A stretch of DNA of 64,000 nt from Sphingomonas sp. LaA6.9 (GCF_022601895.1 NZ_JAKVIO010000006.1:1-64000); one strand, 5' to 3'; numbered from the stretch's first letter, positions 27,372-36,590 are shown. The notes: generated by a model from the letters alone, not told the origin. Numbers and translations are program-made.

Positions 27372-29576
27372 TCATGTCATGTCGGGAAGCCGATCGAGCA
27401 GCTTGTCGAGCGTGATCGGATAGTTGCGCACGCGCGCGCCCGTCGCGTTGTAAACCGCGTTCGCAACCGCCGCTGCGACGCCGCAGATGCCGAGTTCGCC
27501 GACCCCCTTCGCTTTCATCGGCGAGGTGTTCGGATCGGTTTCGTCGAGGAAGATCACCTCCTGATAAGGGATGTCGGCATGGACCGGCACCTCATATCCC
27601 GCGAGGTCGTGGTTGACGAAGAAGCCGAAGCGCTTGTCGACCGCCAGTTCCTCCATCAGCGCCGCGCCCGCGCCCATCGTCATCCCGCCGATGACCTGGC
27701 TGCGTGCCGCCTTGGGGTTGAGGATACGCCCCGCCGCGCAAACGGCGAGCATCCGCCGGATGCGGATTTCGCCCGTCGCGCTGTCGACACCGACCTCGAC
27801 AAAATGCGCGCCGAAGGTCGACTGCTGTTTCTCCTCGGCGAGCTTGCCGAATTCGATGATATCCTCGGCGACGAGTTCGCCGTCTCTTGCCGCGTCACCA
27901 AGCGCGAAACTGCGCCCGCCTGCCTTGACCATGCCGTCAGCAAACACCGCGTCGGCGGGCTTCAACCCGAGCTTCTGTGCTGCGGCGTCGCGGAGCTTGA
28001 CGCACGCGGCATAGACGCCGGCCGTCGAGCTGTTGGCGCCCCATTGCCCGCCCGAGCCCGAGGAAACGGGGAAGCTGGAATCGCCCAGTTTCACCACGAC
28101 CTTGTCGAGCGGCAGCCCCATCATTTCGGCCGCAGTCTGCGCGATGATCGTATAGCTGCCGGTGCCGATATCGGTCATGTCGGTTTCGACGGTGACGACA
28201 CCTGCATTGGAAAGCCGGACGCGCGCGGCCGAATTGGTGTTGAGATTGTTGCGGAATGCCGCAGCGACACCCATACCGACGAGCCATTTGCCATCGCGTG
28301 TCGCGCCCGGCTTGCCGCGTTTGGCCCAGCCGAATTTGTCGGCGCCCATTTGCAGGCATTTGTTGAGCTGGCGCTGGGTGAAGGGCCGGCTCGGCGCTTC
28401 GGGGTCGACCTGCGTGTCGTTAAGGATGCGGAACTGGACGGGGTCCAGCCCGAGCTTTTCGGCCATCTCGTCCATTGCGATCTCGAGCGCCATCATACCG
28501 GGCGCCTCGCCGGGCGCGCGCATGTCATTGCCCTCGGGCAGATTCATGGCGGCGATGCGCATTGCCGTCATGCGGTTGGCGCCCGCATAGAGAAGCCTGG
28601 TCTGCATGACCGCGCCTTCTGGCTTTGTGCCGGCAATATCGCCCGACCAGCTTTCGTGGCCGATCGCGGTCAGCTTGCCGTCAGGCGTCGCGCCCAGCCG
28701 GATACGCTGGATTGTCGCGGGGCGGTGGGTCGTGTTGTTCATCATCAGCGCGCGGTGGAGCGCGACCTTGACCGGGCGCTTTGCCGCCTTTGCGCCTAGC
28801 GCCGCGAGGATGGCGTCGGCGCGAACATACAGCTTACCGCCGAAACCGCCGCCGATATAGGGCGAGATCAGCCTGACATTCTCCTTTGCGATGCCCAGCG
28901 TCTTGGCGACGTCGCCCACCGACCAGGCGATCATCTGGTTCGACGTCCACATGGTCAGCTTGTCGCCCTCCCACGACGCGATCGACGCGTGTGGCTCCAT
29001 CATCGCATGCGCATGGTCGGGCGTCGAATAGCGCTCGTCGAGCTTTACGGGAGCGGCGGCAAAGGCCGACGCGAAATCGCCGACTGCGGTTTCAGGTTGG
29101 CTGCCATAAAGAAGGGGCGCTATTCCTGCCGTGCCGACGGTGGCGGAAAGGTCATAGACACCCTTGTCGCGCGCATATTCGACGCGGACGAGTGAAGCGG
29201 CGGCGCGCGCCTGTTCGAAGGTTTCGGCGACGACGAGCGCGACCGCCTGATGATAATGCTCGATATCGGGGCCGCCGAGCAATCTGGCATTGTTGAAGTC
29301 GCCCTTGCCGAGCTTGCCGGCATTGGCTGCCGTAATGACGGCTAGCACGCCGGGCGCGGCCTTTGCTTCGTCGAGGTTCATCGACGCGATGCGGCCCTTG
29401 GCGATCGCCGATCCGACGACATAGCCATAGGCCTGGGTCTTGACGAAATCCTGATGCTCATAGGCGTAGGCGGCGGTGCCCGTCGTCTTGAGCGGCCCTT
29501 CGATCCGGTTGGTGGGTTTGCCGACGACCTTCAACTGGTCGATCGGGTTTGTGGCGGCGGGCGTGTCGAATTTCAT
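27372..29576 (-). CDS. paoC: Periplasmic aldehyde oxidoreductase, molybdopterin-binding subunit (PaoC type)
   Basis: 734 residues, xanthine oxidase family large subunit. Motifs include IGGGFGGKL in the cofactor site, GGQWGANSS, TDIGTGSYTII and, near the C-terminus, the catalytic Glu in KGVGELGICGVAAAVANA. No signal of its own, as in E. coli PaoC, which is exported on the Tat signal of the small subunit. Oxidises aldehydes in the periplasm. Third gene of the operon, 3 nt after the FAD subunit. Exact substrate unknown. Confidence 0.92.
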   Translation of the reverse strand: MKFDTPAATNPIDQLKVVGKPTNRIEGPLKTTGTAAYAYEHQDFVKTQAYGYVVGSAIAKGRIASMNLDEAKAAPGVLAVITAANAGKLGKGDFNNARLLGGPDIEHYHQAVALVVAETFEQARAAASLVRVEYARDKGVYDLSATVGTAGIAPLLYGSQPETAVGDFASAFAAAPVKLDERYSTPDHAHAMMEPHASIASWEGDKLTMWTSNQMIAWSVGDVAKTLGIAKENVRLISPYIGGGFGGKLYVRADAILAALGAKAAKRPVKVALHRALMMNNTTHRPATIQRIRLGATPDGKLTAIGHESWSGDIAGTKPEGAVMQTRLLYAGANRMTAMRIAAMNLPEGNDMRAPGEAPGMMALEIAMDEMAEKLGLDPVQFRILNDTQVDPEAPSRPFTQRQLNKCLQMGADKFGWAKRGKPGATRDGKWLVGMGVAAAFRNNLNTNSAARVRLSNAGVVTVETDMTDIGTGSYTIIAQTAAEMMGLPLDKVVVKLGDSSFPVSSGSGGQWGANSSTAGVYAACVKLRDAAAQKLGLKPADAVFADGMVKAGGRSFALGDAARDGELVAEDIIEFGKLAEEKQQSTFGAHFVEVGVDSATGEIRIRRMLAVCAAGRILNPKAARSQVIGGMTMGAGAALMEELAVDKRFGFFVNHDLAGYEVPVHADIPYQEVIFLDETDPNTSPMKAKGVGELGICGVAAAVANAVYNATGARVRNYPITLDKLLDRLPDMT

Positions 29577-29579
29577 GGC

Positions 29580-30530
29580 TCAGCCTTTCGCTTGCGCCAG
29601 CACGCCGGCGAGCGTGCGCTCGACCAGTGGCAGCTTGTAGGCATTTTCGTGGGTGGTCTTCGCGCCCGCGAGCAGCTTTGCGGTGACCGCTTTCGCGCCG
29701 CGCGGCAGATCGGCTTCAGCCGCCTCGACGCGCCAGGGCTTGTAGGCGACGCCGCCCAGCGCGACGCGGCCGGTGCCGTCCCTTTGCACGACGGCGCCGA
29801 CCGAGATCAGCGCGAAGGCATAGGACGCCCGGTCGCGCACCTTGTGATAGATGTGGGTGCCGCCGATGGGCTTGGGCAGCGTGACCGCGGTGATCAGTTC
29901 GCCCGGCGCCAGCACCGTTTCCAGATGCGGCGTCTTGCCCGGCGCGCGATAGAAATCGGCATAGGGAATGGCGCGCGTCTTACCCTCCACATCGACCGTT
30001 TCGACGCTGGCGTCGAGTGCGCGGAGCGCGACGCCGACGTCGCTCGGCTGGGTCGCGATGCACGCATCGCTGGCGCCGATGACGGCAAGGATGCGGTTGA
30101 AACCGCCGATCGCCGCGCAGCCGCTGCCGGGCTGACGTTTGTTGCATGGCTGGTTGGTATCGTAAAAATAGGGACAGCGCGTGCGCTGGAGGATGTTGCC
30201 CCCCATCGTCGCCTTGTTGCGGAGTTGCCCCGAAGCGCCCGCGACGAGCGCGCGCGAGATGAGGCCGTAGTCGCGACGGACGCGGCCATCGGACGCGAGG
30301 TCGGTGTTGCGTACCATCGCACCGATGCGCAGCCCGCCTTCGGACGTCGGCTCGATCTTGTCGAGCGCGAGGCGGCTGATGTCGATCAGATGCGCGGGCG
30401 TCTCGATCTCGAGCTTCATCAGGTCGAGAAGGTTGGTGCCGCCGGCGATGAAGCGTGCGCCCTTCGCCCGCGCGAAGGCGGCGGTGGCGGCGGCGGGCGT
30501 GTCGACCCGCTCGTAGGTGAAGCTTTTCAT
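29580..30530 (-). CDS. paoB: Periplasmic aldehyde oxidoreductase, FAD-binding subunit (PaoB type)
   Basis: 316 residues from ATG 30530. FAD-binding PCMH-type fold: [19 protein letters not shown] and the second FAD motif [15 protein letters not shown]. The insert [20 protein letters not shown] provides clustered cysteines, matching the extra 4Fe-4S cluster known in PaoB. It transfers electrons between the 2Fe-2S subunit and the acceptor. Overlaps the small-subunit stop by 4 nt (30527-30530) and is followed by the large subunit after 3 nt. Confidence 0.92.
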   Translation of the reverse strand: MKSFTYERVDTPAAATAAFARAKGARFIAGGTNLLDLMKLEIETPAHLIDISRLALDKIEPTSEGGLRIGAMVRNTDLASDGRVRRDYGLISRALVAGASGQLRNKATMGGNILQRTRCPYFYDTNQPCNKRQPGSGCAAIGGFNRILAVIGASDACIATQPSDVGVALRALDASVETVDVEGKTRAIPYADFYRAPGKTPHLETVLAPGELITAVTLPKPIGGTHIYHKVRDRASYAFALISVGAVVQRDGTGRVALGGVAYKPWRVEAAEADLPRGAKAVTAKLLAGAKTTHENAYKLPLVERTLAGVLAQAKG

Positions 30531-31159
30531 GCCTTCACTCCTGCAACGTCGCTGATCGCCGCGACGATGTTGGGATAGGCGCCGCAGCGGCAGATATTGC
30601 CGCTCATCCGCTCGCGAATTTCCATGTTGGTCACTGCCGGGGCGGCAGTCAGGTCGGCGGTGACATGGCTGGGGATGCCGGCCTTGATCTCGTCGAGCAC
30701 CGCGACTGCCGAGCAGATCTGCCCCGGAGTGCAATAGCCGCACTGGTAGCCGTCATGCACCACGAACGCGGCCTGCATCGGGTGGAGCTTTTCGGGCGTG
30801 CCGAGCCCCTCGATCGTCACGATCTCGTCGCCCTCGTGCATCACCGCGAGCGTCAGGCAGCTGTTGATGCGGCGTCCATCGACGATGACGGTGCACGCGC
30901 CGCACTGGCCATGGTCGCAGCCCTTTTTGGTGCCGGTCAAATGCAGATGCTCGCGCAGCGCGTCGAGCAAGGACACGCGCGTGTCGAGTTCGAGCGCGCG
31001 CGCCTTGCCGTTCACCTTGAACGAAACCTTCGCCATGGCAGGAGCGGGGGCTGGTCGGGCAGGTTGCGCCACCGCTGGCACCGCCGTGGCGGCCACAGAG
31101 GCAGCGCTTCCGATCAATATGCCGCGCCGGGACACTTCGAGATCGCCTGAATTCTGCAT
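30527..31159 (-). CDS. paoA: Periplasmic aldehyde oxidoreductase, 2Fe-2S subunit (PaoA type)
   Basis: 210 residues from ATG 31159. A Tat signal with twin arginines ([23 protein letters not shown]) precedes two 2Fe-2S domains: plant-type [12 protein letters not shown]...NSCLTLA, then the helical [14 protein letters not shown]...GNICRCGAY. The Tat signal should carry the whole folded three-subunit enzyme to the periplasm. First gene of the operon; a 183-nt gap separates it from the unknown gene upstream on the same strand. Confidence 0.93.
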   Translation of the reverse strand: MQNSGDLEVSRRGILIGSAASVAATAVPAVAQPARPAPAPAMAKVSFKVNGKARALELDTRVSLLDALREHLHLTGTKKGCDHGQCGACTVIVDGRRINSCLTLAVMHEGDEIVTIEGLGTPEKLHPMQAAFVVHDGYQCGYCTPGQICSAVAVLDEIKAGIPSHVTADLTAAPAVTNMEIRERMSGNICRCGAYPNIVAAISDVAGVKA

Positions 31160-31342
31160 GGCTGTTCCGATCCTTTCCTCTTTGCGGAGGCACAAAATAT
31201 CGAGGTTGAGCGTCGGACTTCGAATTTTGCGAGGGTGCGAAGCGGTGCTCACCGATCCATGATAACTGAAGCGACGCCAGACGATTGGCCGGCGCAGATG
31301 TCATAACTCTATATCGGCCGTTCATCAATGTGTGGGGGGGGG

Positions 31343-32332
31343 CTACTGGCGACCGCGTTCGTCGGAAACCGGCTCCATCCCGTCGACCAGGCTTTCGCCG
31401 GGCCGTTGGTCCCGTTCGCGATCGAGATGCCCGTCGCGGACTTCGATCGGTGACCGGCCGGTCAGCCAAAGGGCGAGATTCCGGACAAATTGCCTGATCG
31501 AGCGTCGGGCGTCGGCGGAATGTGCGAGACCGGCGCCCGGCGCCTCACTGACAAAGCTCGGGCAGCCCGTTGCAGGGTCCCAGTTATAGTCCGCGAAATG
31601 GTGGAAGGTCGATTGCGCCACTGCCGGGCCGTCGCCGCTGTCGGAAGGCTCGAAGGCGACGGCAATGTTGAAGTGTCTGCCGCTCACCTTGCTGGTGCCC
31701 GTCGCGATTACGCGTGCCGTGGGGTCGTCTGGAGGTGTGCCGACCGCACCTTCGTGCGGATGGGCGGGAAGGTAGCGGATCAGTCCATCGCGTGCCGCCG
31801 GATCGTGCAGCAACGGGTGCGGCGTACCGACGGCAATGATCTCCTGAAAATCCCCGTTTGCGCCCGAATGATAGTTTGGCCACAAGATCGCGCTGGTCTC
31901 GCGATCATCGATGACGTGGCGCGCTTCGTCCGGTTCGACATTCTTGCTGTGGAAGAAATGCGCGGTGCCGACGCCGCCAAGCGAGCAGACGGAACTGCCC
32001 AGGTCCATATGATCGCGGGTTACCAGAAGCCCCCCGCCGTTCCTCCGGAAGCGGCTGATTGCCGCGCAATCTTCCTCGTCGAGCCCGTCACCCGTGTCGA
32101 CCGCAAACAACCACAGCTCATCGAAGTCCGACCTGTCGATCGTCGACAGCACCGGATCGGGGGCGCCCGGCGTTGTGCGGTCGCGCGCGGTCACGGCGCA
32201 CAACGGCATGCCGTCCTCATCGAGAAGCCCGGCCAGATAGTCGCGCAACATCGAAAAGCGTCCGATATGCCAATCGTCGGCAATCGGCGGAATCGTTGTC
32301 TGAAGCAGGATACGGATCGGTGAGGCCATCAT
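31343..32332 (-). CDS. Uncharacterised protein with glutamine-amidotransferase-like fold features
   Basis: 329 residues from ATG 32332, set by TGGAGGAAAGC five bases upstream. Starts IRILLQTTIPPIADDWHIGRF; the middle FDELWLFAVDTGDGLDEEDC and FRRNGGGLLVTRDHMDLGSS resemble the beta-strand/loop pattern of class I amidotransferase or ThuA-like domains, but the usual nucleophile Cys is not apparent in the expected elbow. No signal peptide. It lies upstream of the Pao operon on the same strand, with a 183-nt gap, so it may or may not be co-transcribed. I cannot name a function. Confidence 0.65.
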   Translation of the reverse strand: MMASPIRILLQTTIPPIADDWHIGRFSMLRDYLAGLLDEDGMPLCAVTARDRTTPGAPDPVLSTIDRSDFDELWLFAVDTGDGLDEEDCAAISRFRRNGGGLLVTRDHMDLGSSVCSLGGVGTAHFFHSKNVEPDEARHVIDDRETSAILWPNYHSGANGDFQEIIAVGTPHPLLHDPAARDGLIRYLPAHPHEGAVGTPPDDPTARVIATGTSKVSGRHFNIAVAFEPSDSGDGPAVAQSTFHHFADYNWDPATGCPSFVSEAPGAGLAHSADARRSIRQFVRNLALWLTGRSPIEVRDGHLDRERDQRPGESLVDGMEPVSDERGRQ

Positions 32333-32625
32333 GCTTTCCTCCAGGATGATCCCCGGCCGGTCTTGCCGGAGCGACAATCAAGTTAGCGCGCACATGATCC
32401 CGGTGCCCGATTTGGGGCAGAGACTCGTGTTCGCATGCATCCATTGTAGCTTGAAGCACGACGATCGGACCATCACAGATCGCGCCCGGCTATGTGCGGC
32501 CCGAACGAATTGACGCGATCAATCGCGGCTATCGTGCTAGACGGCCTCATCACCTGAAACTGCGCTCAAGCATCTCGTGACAGAGGGACCGTTGTGCCCC
32601 CGCTTGCAAACGAGAAGGCTAAATC
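32333..32625. other. Intergenic region without recognisable gene
   Basis: 293 nt between the unknown 329-residue gene and the small ORF pair. It contains no convincing reading frame. It should hold promoters for both divergent units; I see no clear regulator palindrome. Confidence 0.4.
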
Positions 32626-32703
32626 ATGAATCTCGATCACCTGCTCTTGCGTGAACAACGCGAGACGACACGCGCAACAGGTGCCGCCCATGCAAAATTC
32701 TGA
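32626..32703 (+). CDS. Very short protein, sphingomonad small-ORF type
   Basis: 25 residues (MNLDHLLLREQRETTRATGA plus five more). GAGAAGG sits 8 nt before the ATG. The pattern [ND]-x-x-[HY]-L-L-x-R-E-Q resembles a tiny protein family I associate with sphingomonads, from memory and not verified. Its end overlaps the start of the next ORF by 14 nt in another frame, implying coupled translation. Function unknown. Confidence 0.4.
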   Translation: MNLDHLLLREQRETTRATGAAHAKF

Positions 32704-32926
32704 CATAAGCCGGGCGATCAACGTCGATGCCGCAGCCGAGGCAGTCACCGAAATCTGCCAAAGGCTTGGAGTAGCGGTAAGCGCCATGGAGCCTCTGCTT
32801 TGCGGCGGCACGCGCGTGGTATGTTGCTCGAGCGTCGGGGCACATGCGCTTCGCAAACAGCTTGGCGACAAGGTGCTGCAGCGCAAGGTGTCACGAATTC
32901 CGCTGGCGCCGCGGCACAGTTATTGA
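32690..32926 (+). CDS. Small protein of unknown function, coupled to the 25-residue ORF
   Basis: 78 residues from ATG 32690. Sequence is polar, probably helical at the start (AAAEAVTEICQRLGVAVS), then PLLCGGTRVVCCSS and a basic C-terminus (KVLQRKVSRIPLAPRHS). The G-G-T-R-V-V core with a following A-x-x-L-R-[KR] helix is a pattern I associate with small sphingomonad hypothetical proteins. Three Cys residues in a short stretch are notable. No signal or membrane segment. Confidence 0.45.
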   Translation: MQNSDISRAINVDAAAEAVTEICQRLGVAVSAMEPLLCGGTRVVCCSSVGAHALRKQLGDKVLQRKVSRIPLAPRHSY

Positions 32927-33393
32927 TTGACGCGGCCCCTGGGCAGGGGGCTGGTCACCATCCTGTTTCTGCACCGCACTTCGGCGCGCCGCGACGAACG
33001 GAGGTGGTGGCCATTTGCCCGTGATATGGCCCGGCCTGTCGCGTCGGTGGCGTGAGCGACCGGGCTTTGCGTTAAGGAGCAGTTTCGTGACTGTCGAAAA
33101 CAGAAACCTCCGGACGACGGGTGAGTCTAAATGAGAATATCGCTTGAGGATGTGAGAGCTTCACTCGAACTGGGAAAGCGGCTGCAAGAGATGAGGCGTC
33201 AAAAGGCGGCTCAAGCAGTGGCGAAACGTGCAAGCACGATCCTGGTACCACGTGCGGAGCCGCGCTCATAAATATTTGATTTTCGGTCGCGGGAGTGCCG
33301 TTGCGTGCCCCGCGGCCCGACTGTCGCGTCAACTCTTGCCGGATTGCCTGCAGGGCGCGGGTTGCACAGGTGTCCATGTCCGCGATGCGGCTC
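32927..33393. other. Gene-poor region with two marginal overlapping small ORFs
   Basis: 467 nt. The plus strand has AAGGAG at 33074-33079, then GTG 33087 opening a 15-residue frame that ends at 33134, overlapping ATG 33131 of a 46-residue frame (MRISLEDVRASLELGKRLQE...) ending at 33271. The second is basic and helical in appearance. The remainder shows nothing on either strand. Confidence 0.3.
33131..33271 (+). CDS. Possible 46-residue basic protein
   Basis: ATG at 33131 overlaps the stop of a 15-residue frame (GTG 33087 to 33134) that has a good AAGGAG site 7 nt upstream. The product would be rich in Arg, Lys and Ala with a heptad-like start (LELGKRLQEMRRQKAAQAVA). No homologue known to me. 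Codon use is less GC-biased than in neighbouring genes, so this could equally be chance. Confidence 0.22.
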   Translation: MRISLEDVRASLELGKRLQEMRRQKAAQAVAKRASTILVPRAEPRS

Positions 33394-34179
33394 TCAGGGT
33401 CTCAGCACCCAACCGCCGTCGATGTGAAGCGTCTGGCCCGTGATCCACGCGCCGGCTTCGGAGCACAGCAGGAGGAGAGCCCCCACAAGTTCGTCGGGCT
33501 CTCCTTGCGGACGGCTGGCGACCGTCATCTTGAGAAACTGAAGGAACGGGGAATCGTCGGGCACCAGCTGCTTGCCGGCATCCGAAGTGACGTTGCCGGG
33601 CGCGATGGCGTTGGCGGTGATGCCTTCCTTGCCCAGCGCCTTGGCCAGCGTCGTAGTCAGGCCGACCAGCGCCAGCTTGCCGATGCCGTAGATGCCGATG
33701 GCGGGGAATGCTCCGCCCGAAGTCTGGTTGACGATCCGCCCGCCGCCGCGCTCGCGCATCGCGGGTATCGCAGCCTGACAGCAGATCAGCGCGCCGGTCA
33801 GATTGACGTCGAGCGTACGGTTCCAGTCTTCGAGCGGGACGTCGGCGATGCTCTGATGGCCGAGCTCTGCCATCAGCGCGGCATTGTTGACGAGGATGTC
33901 GACGCCGCCGAACGCGGACTTGGCCGTTGCGACCATGACTTGGGCGGAGGAAGGGTCGGTGATATCGACGCGCACGCCGATCGCTTTCGCTCCGGTTGCC
34001 GCGATCTCTTCGGCGACGGCCTTTGCGCCTTCCTCGTTGATGTCGGCTACGACGACCGCAGCTCCCGCCTTCGCGAGACCCAGTGCATAGGCCCGGCCGA
34101 TGGAGTTGCCGCGCCCGCCAGCACCCGTCACGATCGCGACTTTGCCGTCCAGACGAAACTGCTCGATTGAAAATGCCAT
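33394..34179 (-). CDS. SDR-family oxidoreductase
   Basis: 261 residues. Classical short-chain dehydrogenase: TGAGGRGNSIGRAYALGL for NAD(P) binding, NNAALMAE, catalytic Ser in NQTSGGAF and the YxxxK pair in YGIGK, then PGNVTSD. Asp in VVVADIN suggests NAD(H) preference. Last gene of a five-gene catabolic operon (38119 to 33394), 12 nt after the hydroxyisobutyrate-dehydrogenase-like gene. The substrate is presumably a hydroxylated intermediate of the pathway. Confidence 0.88.
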   Translation of the reverse strand: MAFSIEQFRLDGKVAIVTGAGGRGNSIGRAYALGLAKAGAAVVVADINEEGAKAVAEEIAATGAKAIGVRVDITDPSSAQVMVATAKSAFGGVDILVNNAALMAELGHQSIADVPLEDWNRTLDVNLTGALICCQAAIPAMRERGGGRIVNQTSGGAFPAIGIYGIGKLALVGLTTTLAKALGKEGITANAIAPGNVTSDAGKQLVPDDSPFLQFLKMTVASRPQGEPDELVGALLLLCSEAGAWITGQTLHIDGGWVLRP

Positions 34180-34191
34180 ATTATGTGCTCC

Positions 34192-35031
34192 TCAGATATC
34201 TTGCCCGGTGGCTTCCGCAAGGAACCCGGCGGCCGCGTCCCGCAGCGTCTCCATGCCTGTGTGGCCCGGCAAAACCGTCCCCAACAGTCTGACGTCCTTC
34301 ACAAGCAGCGGCGCGCCGTGCGCGAAAGCCTGCGGGTTGGGCAGGCGCGCATAGACCTCCATCCCGAAACTGCGGCCGCTGCTCGCCTTGATCAGTTCGG
34401 CGAGCGCCTTGCGTTCGATGCCCAGCGCCTCGCCTGCGGCGAGCGCCGCATGCGCCAGGCCCATGTTCGCCGCCATCAGCGCATTGTTGACGATCTTCGC
34501 GCGTTGCCCGGAGCCGACGGGGCCAAGATGGACGAGGGCGCCGGCATAGCTTTCGAACACTGGCTTCGCCTGCGCGAAAGCGTCCGCGCTGCCGCCGCAC
34601 ATCACTGTCAGCGTTCCTGCCGCCGCGGCCGGCCCGCCGCCGCTCACCGGCGCATCGAGAAAATCGATGCCGCGCGCGGCGCAGCGCCTTGCCAGCGCCT
34701 CGCAGCTCTCGGGGAGGATGGTGGAATGGACCACCAGAAGGCTACCGGGCTTCATCGCGGGGATCAGTTCATCACAAATCGCCGCCACGCCCGCATCATC
34801 CACCACGCAAACGCCCACCAGATCGCAGACCCGCCCCAACTCCGCGACCGATCCGGCAGCGGTGGCGCCAATCGCGACAAAGGTCTCGAGCGCTTCTGGC
34901 CGCCGAGCCCACAGTACGAGCGGATAGCCCGCTGCGGCGATCCGTTCTGCCATCGGACCACCCTGGCTGCCGAGGCCGATGAAACCGATCCTGGCGGATT
35001 TCGAAAGGGTTTTGGCCGGTGTGTCGTTCAT
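34192..35031 (-). CDS. NAD(P)-dependent 2-hydroxyacid/3-hydroxyisobutyrate dehydrogenase-family protein
   Basis: 279 residues. N-terminal Rossmann motif IGFIGLGSQGGPMAERIAAAG, substrate signature DAPVSGGGPAAAAGTLTVM, and the catalytic Lys region GQRAKIVNNALMAANM of beta-hydroxyacid dehydrogenases. These oxidise 3-hydroxyacids to semialdehydes or reduce the reverse. Fourth gene of the operon, 4 nt downstream of an SDR. The operon also has an aldehyde dehydrogenase, which could take the semialdehyde further (inference). Confidence 0.88.
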   Translation of the reverse strand: MNDTPAKTLSKSARIGFIGLGSQGGPMAERIAAAGYPLVLWARRPEALETFVAIGATAAGSVAELGRVCDLVGVCVVDDAGVAAICDELIPAMKPGSLLVVHSTILPESCEALARRCAARGIDFLDAPVSGGGPAAAAGTLTVMCGGSADAFAQAKPVFESYAGALVHLGPVGSGQRAKIVNNALMAANMGLAHAALAAGEALGIERKALAELIKASSGRSFGMEVYARLPNPQAFAHGAPLLVKDVRLLGTVLPGHTGMETLRDAAAGFLAEATGQDI

Positions 35032-35035
35032 CGGA

Positions 35036-35797
35036 TCATCCTGCCGTCATTCCAGCGTCAAGATTGACACAGGCGCCGTGGAAACCGCGGCCGGCGTCGG
35101 ATGCCAGCAGCAGGATCATGTCCGCCACATCGTCGACTTCGACCGTGCCGCGTAACCCTGAAAACCGCTTGATGAGCTCGAAGTCGCAGTTTTCCGGCGG
35201 GCGAAAATTGGTGGCGATGTTCGTGATCATGCCGCCCGGCGCCACGGCGTTGATGCGGATCGGCTGCTTGACGAATTCCATCGCCATGGCCTTGGTCATG
35301 CCCACCAGACCCCATTTGCTGGCGCAATAGGCAGCGGCGTATGCCTCGCCGATGAAAGCCGCCGAGGAGGCGACGTTGACGATCGCGCCGTTGCTTTCCA
35401 GCAGGTGCGGGATCGCGGCCTGCGAAAGCAGGAAGGGGGCTGCGAGATTCACGTCCAGCGTGCGCTGGAACTGGTCCAGCGGCATCTGGGGCGTGTTCGC
35501 GAGATAGATCAGGCCCGCGACATTGCACAGCGCGTCCAGCCGCCCGAACCGGGCAATCGCGGCCGCGACGGCTTCTGCGCAGGCGGCCGGCTGCGACAGG
35601 TCTGCAGGATGGACCAGGACTTCGACGCCATCGTCCGTGAGCAGTGCCGCGGTTTCGGCGAGCCCGGCTTCGTTGAGATCGACGAGGCACAGGTTCGCAC
35701 CGGCCTGGGCGAGCTTGCACGCGGTCGCCCGACCAAGGCCCGAGGCGGCACCCGTGACCAATGCGGTCTTCCCGGTCATGTCCGTTGCAATCGTCAT
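35036..35797 (-). CDS. SDR-family oxidoreductase
   Basis: 253 residues from ATG 35797; longer frames upstream run through the neighbouring gene. TGAASGLGRATACKLAQAG for cofactor binding with LVDLNEA (Asp, NAD preference), NVAGLIYLAN, catalytic Ser in NVASSAAF and Y-C-A-S-K, then PGGMITNIATNF. Third gene of the operon, 10 nt after the CMD-like gene. Distinct from the SDR at the operon end, so two different oxidation steps are likely. Confidence 0.88.
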   Translation of the reverse strand: MTIATDMTGKTALVTGAASGLGRATACKLAQAGANLCLVDLNEAGLAETAALLTDDGVEVLVHPADLSQPAACAEAVAAAIARFGRLDALCNVAGLIYLANTPQMPLDQFQRTLDVNLAAPFLLSQAAIPHLLESNGAIVNVASSAAFIGEAYAAAYCASKWGLVGMTKAMAMEFVKQPIRINAVAPGGMITNIATNFRPPENCDFELIKRFSGLRGTVEVDDVADMILLLASDAGRGFHGACVNLDAGMTAG

Positions 35798-35807
35798 ATC
35801 GAAATCC

Positions 35808-36590
35808 TCATCCGTTCCATGGCAGTCCGGCGGCGATCTTTCTGGACATCTCGACGACCGCGCTCTGGATGACCGATGCCTTCGGCCAGCCGGCATGGAT
35901 GCCGTATTGCAGGACGAATTCCTGCATCTCGTCGGGCTGGCAGTTGCCGCTCGCCATTGCCGCGTGGATGTGGCTCTTGATCGGGGTCTCGGCACAGGAT
36001 TCGCACACGCCCACCAGCGTTATCCAGCGGCGCGCGCGCTGATCCAGTCCCGGCCGGCACCACATCTCTCCAAACACGAAATTCCGGATCGCCTCGAGAT
36101 AGGGCGATGCGGGCGGGCCGCCGGAAAAGGTCATGGTGTTGATGAATTCCTGCGCGCCTTGTTCGCTGCGTACCTCCGGATCCCATGCCTCGGCCCGGAT
36201 CGGGGGGCATTCGGCCGCGGGCAGGCCGATTGCGGCAGACACGCGCGTGACCGCGCTTTCCAGTTCGGCGCCCTTGGTCCAGCCGCCATAAACGGCGAGG
36301 TGCAGCGCCGCCTCGCGGAGTTCGGCAAGGCTGAGTTCGCCGCTCGTGAGAGCCCCATGCACATATCGATCAAGGTGGTCGGCGGAGCCGTTGGCGACTG
36401 CTGCGCCAGCCATCGCAATGAGAAACCTCGCGCGCCGGTCCAGCCCCGGCCGTGCCCAGACCTCGGCGAAAATGAAATCGCGCCAGCTTTCCTCATAGGG
36501 TGTCGCGGGCCTCGGCAGGGCAGCGCCGGTGACCTCGGCGGCAATGGCATTGCCGCGCGCGGCGCGCTCAGCGGGATCAAGCAGGGGCAT
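35808..36590 (-). CDS. Carboxymuconolactone decarboxylase-like protein with two domains
   Basis: 260 residues from ATG 36590; a GTG two codons upstream (36596) is better spaced from GGGAG. Two tandem CMD/AhpD-like modules: residues 20-125 (RPGLDRRARFLIAMAG...LREAALHLAVYGG) and 145-255 (RPGLDQRARRWITLVG...MQEFVLQYGIHAGWPKA). Neither half shows the C-x-x-C of AhpD peroxidases, which suggests a decarboxylase/lactone-type role rather than a redox one. Second gene of the operon. Confidence 0.82.
   Translation of the reverse strand: MPLLDPAERAARGNAIAAEVTGAALPRPATPYEESWRDFIFAEVWARPGLDRRARFLIAMAGAAVANGSADHLDRYVHGALTSGELSLAELREAALHLAVYGGWTKGAELESAVTRVSAAIGLPAAECPPIRAEAWDPEVRSEQGAQEFINTMTFSGGPPASPYLEAIRNFVFGEMWCRPGLDQRARRWITLVGVCESCAETPIKSHIHAAMASGNCQPDEMQEFVLQYGIHAGWPKASVIQSAVVEMSRKIAAGLPWNG

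Noticed and set aside
32331-32513. 60-codon plus-strand frame before the small ORF pair
   Set aside because: Overlaps the start of the well-defined minus-strand gene at 32332 and has no ribosome-binding site or family pattern.
33072-33377. 101-codon minus-strand frame in the gene-poor gap
   Set aside because: No ribosome-binding site, no family pattern and a shadow of the plus-strand small frames.
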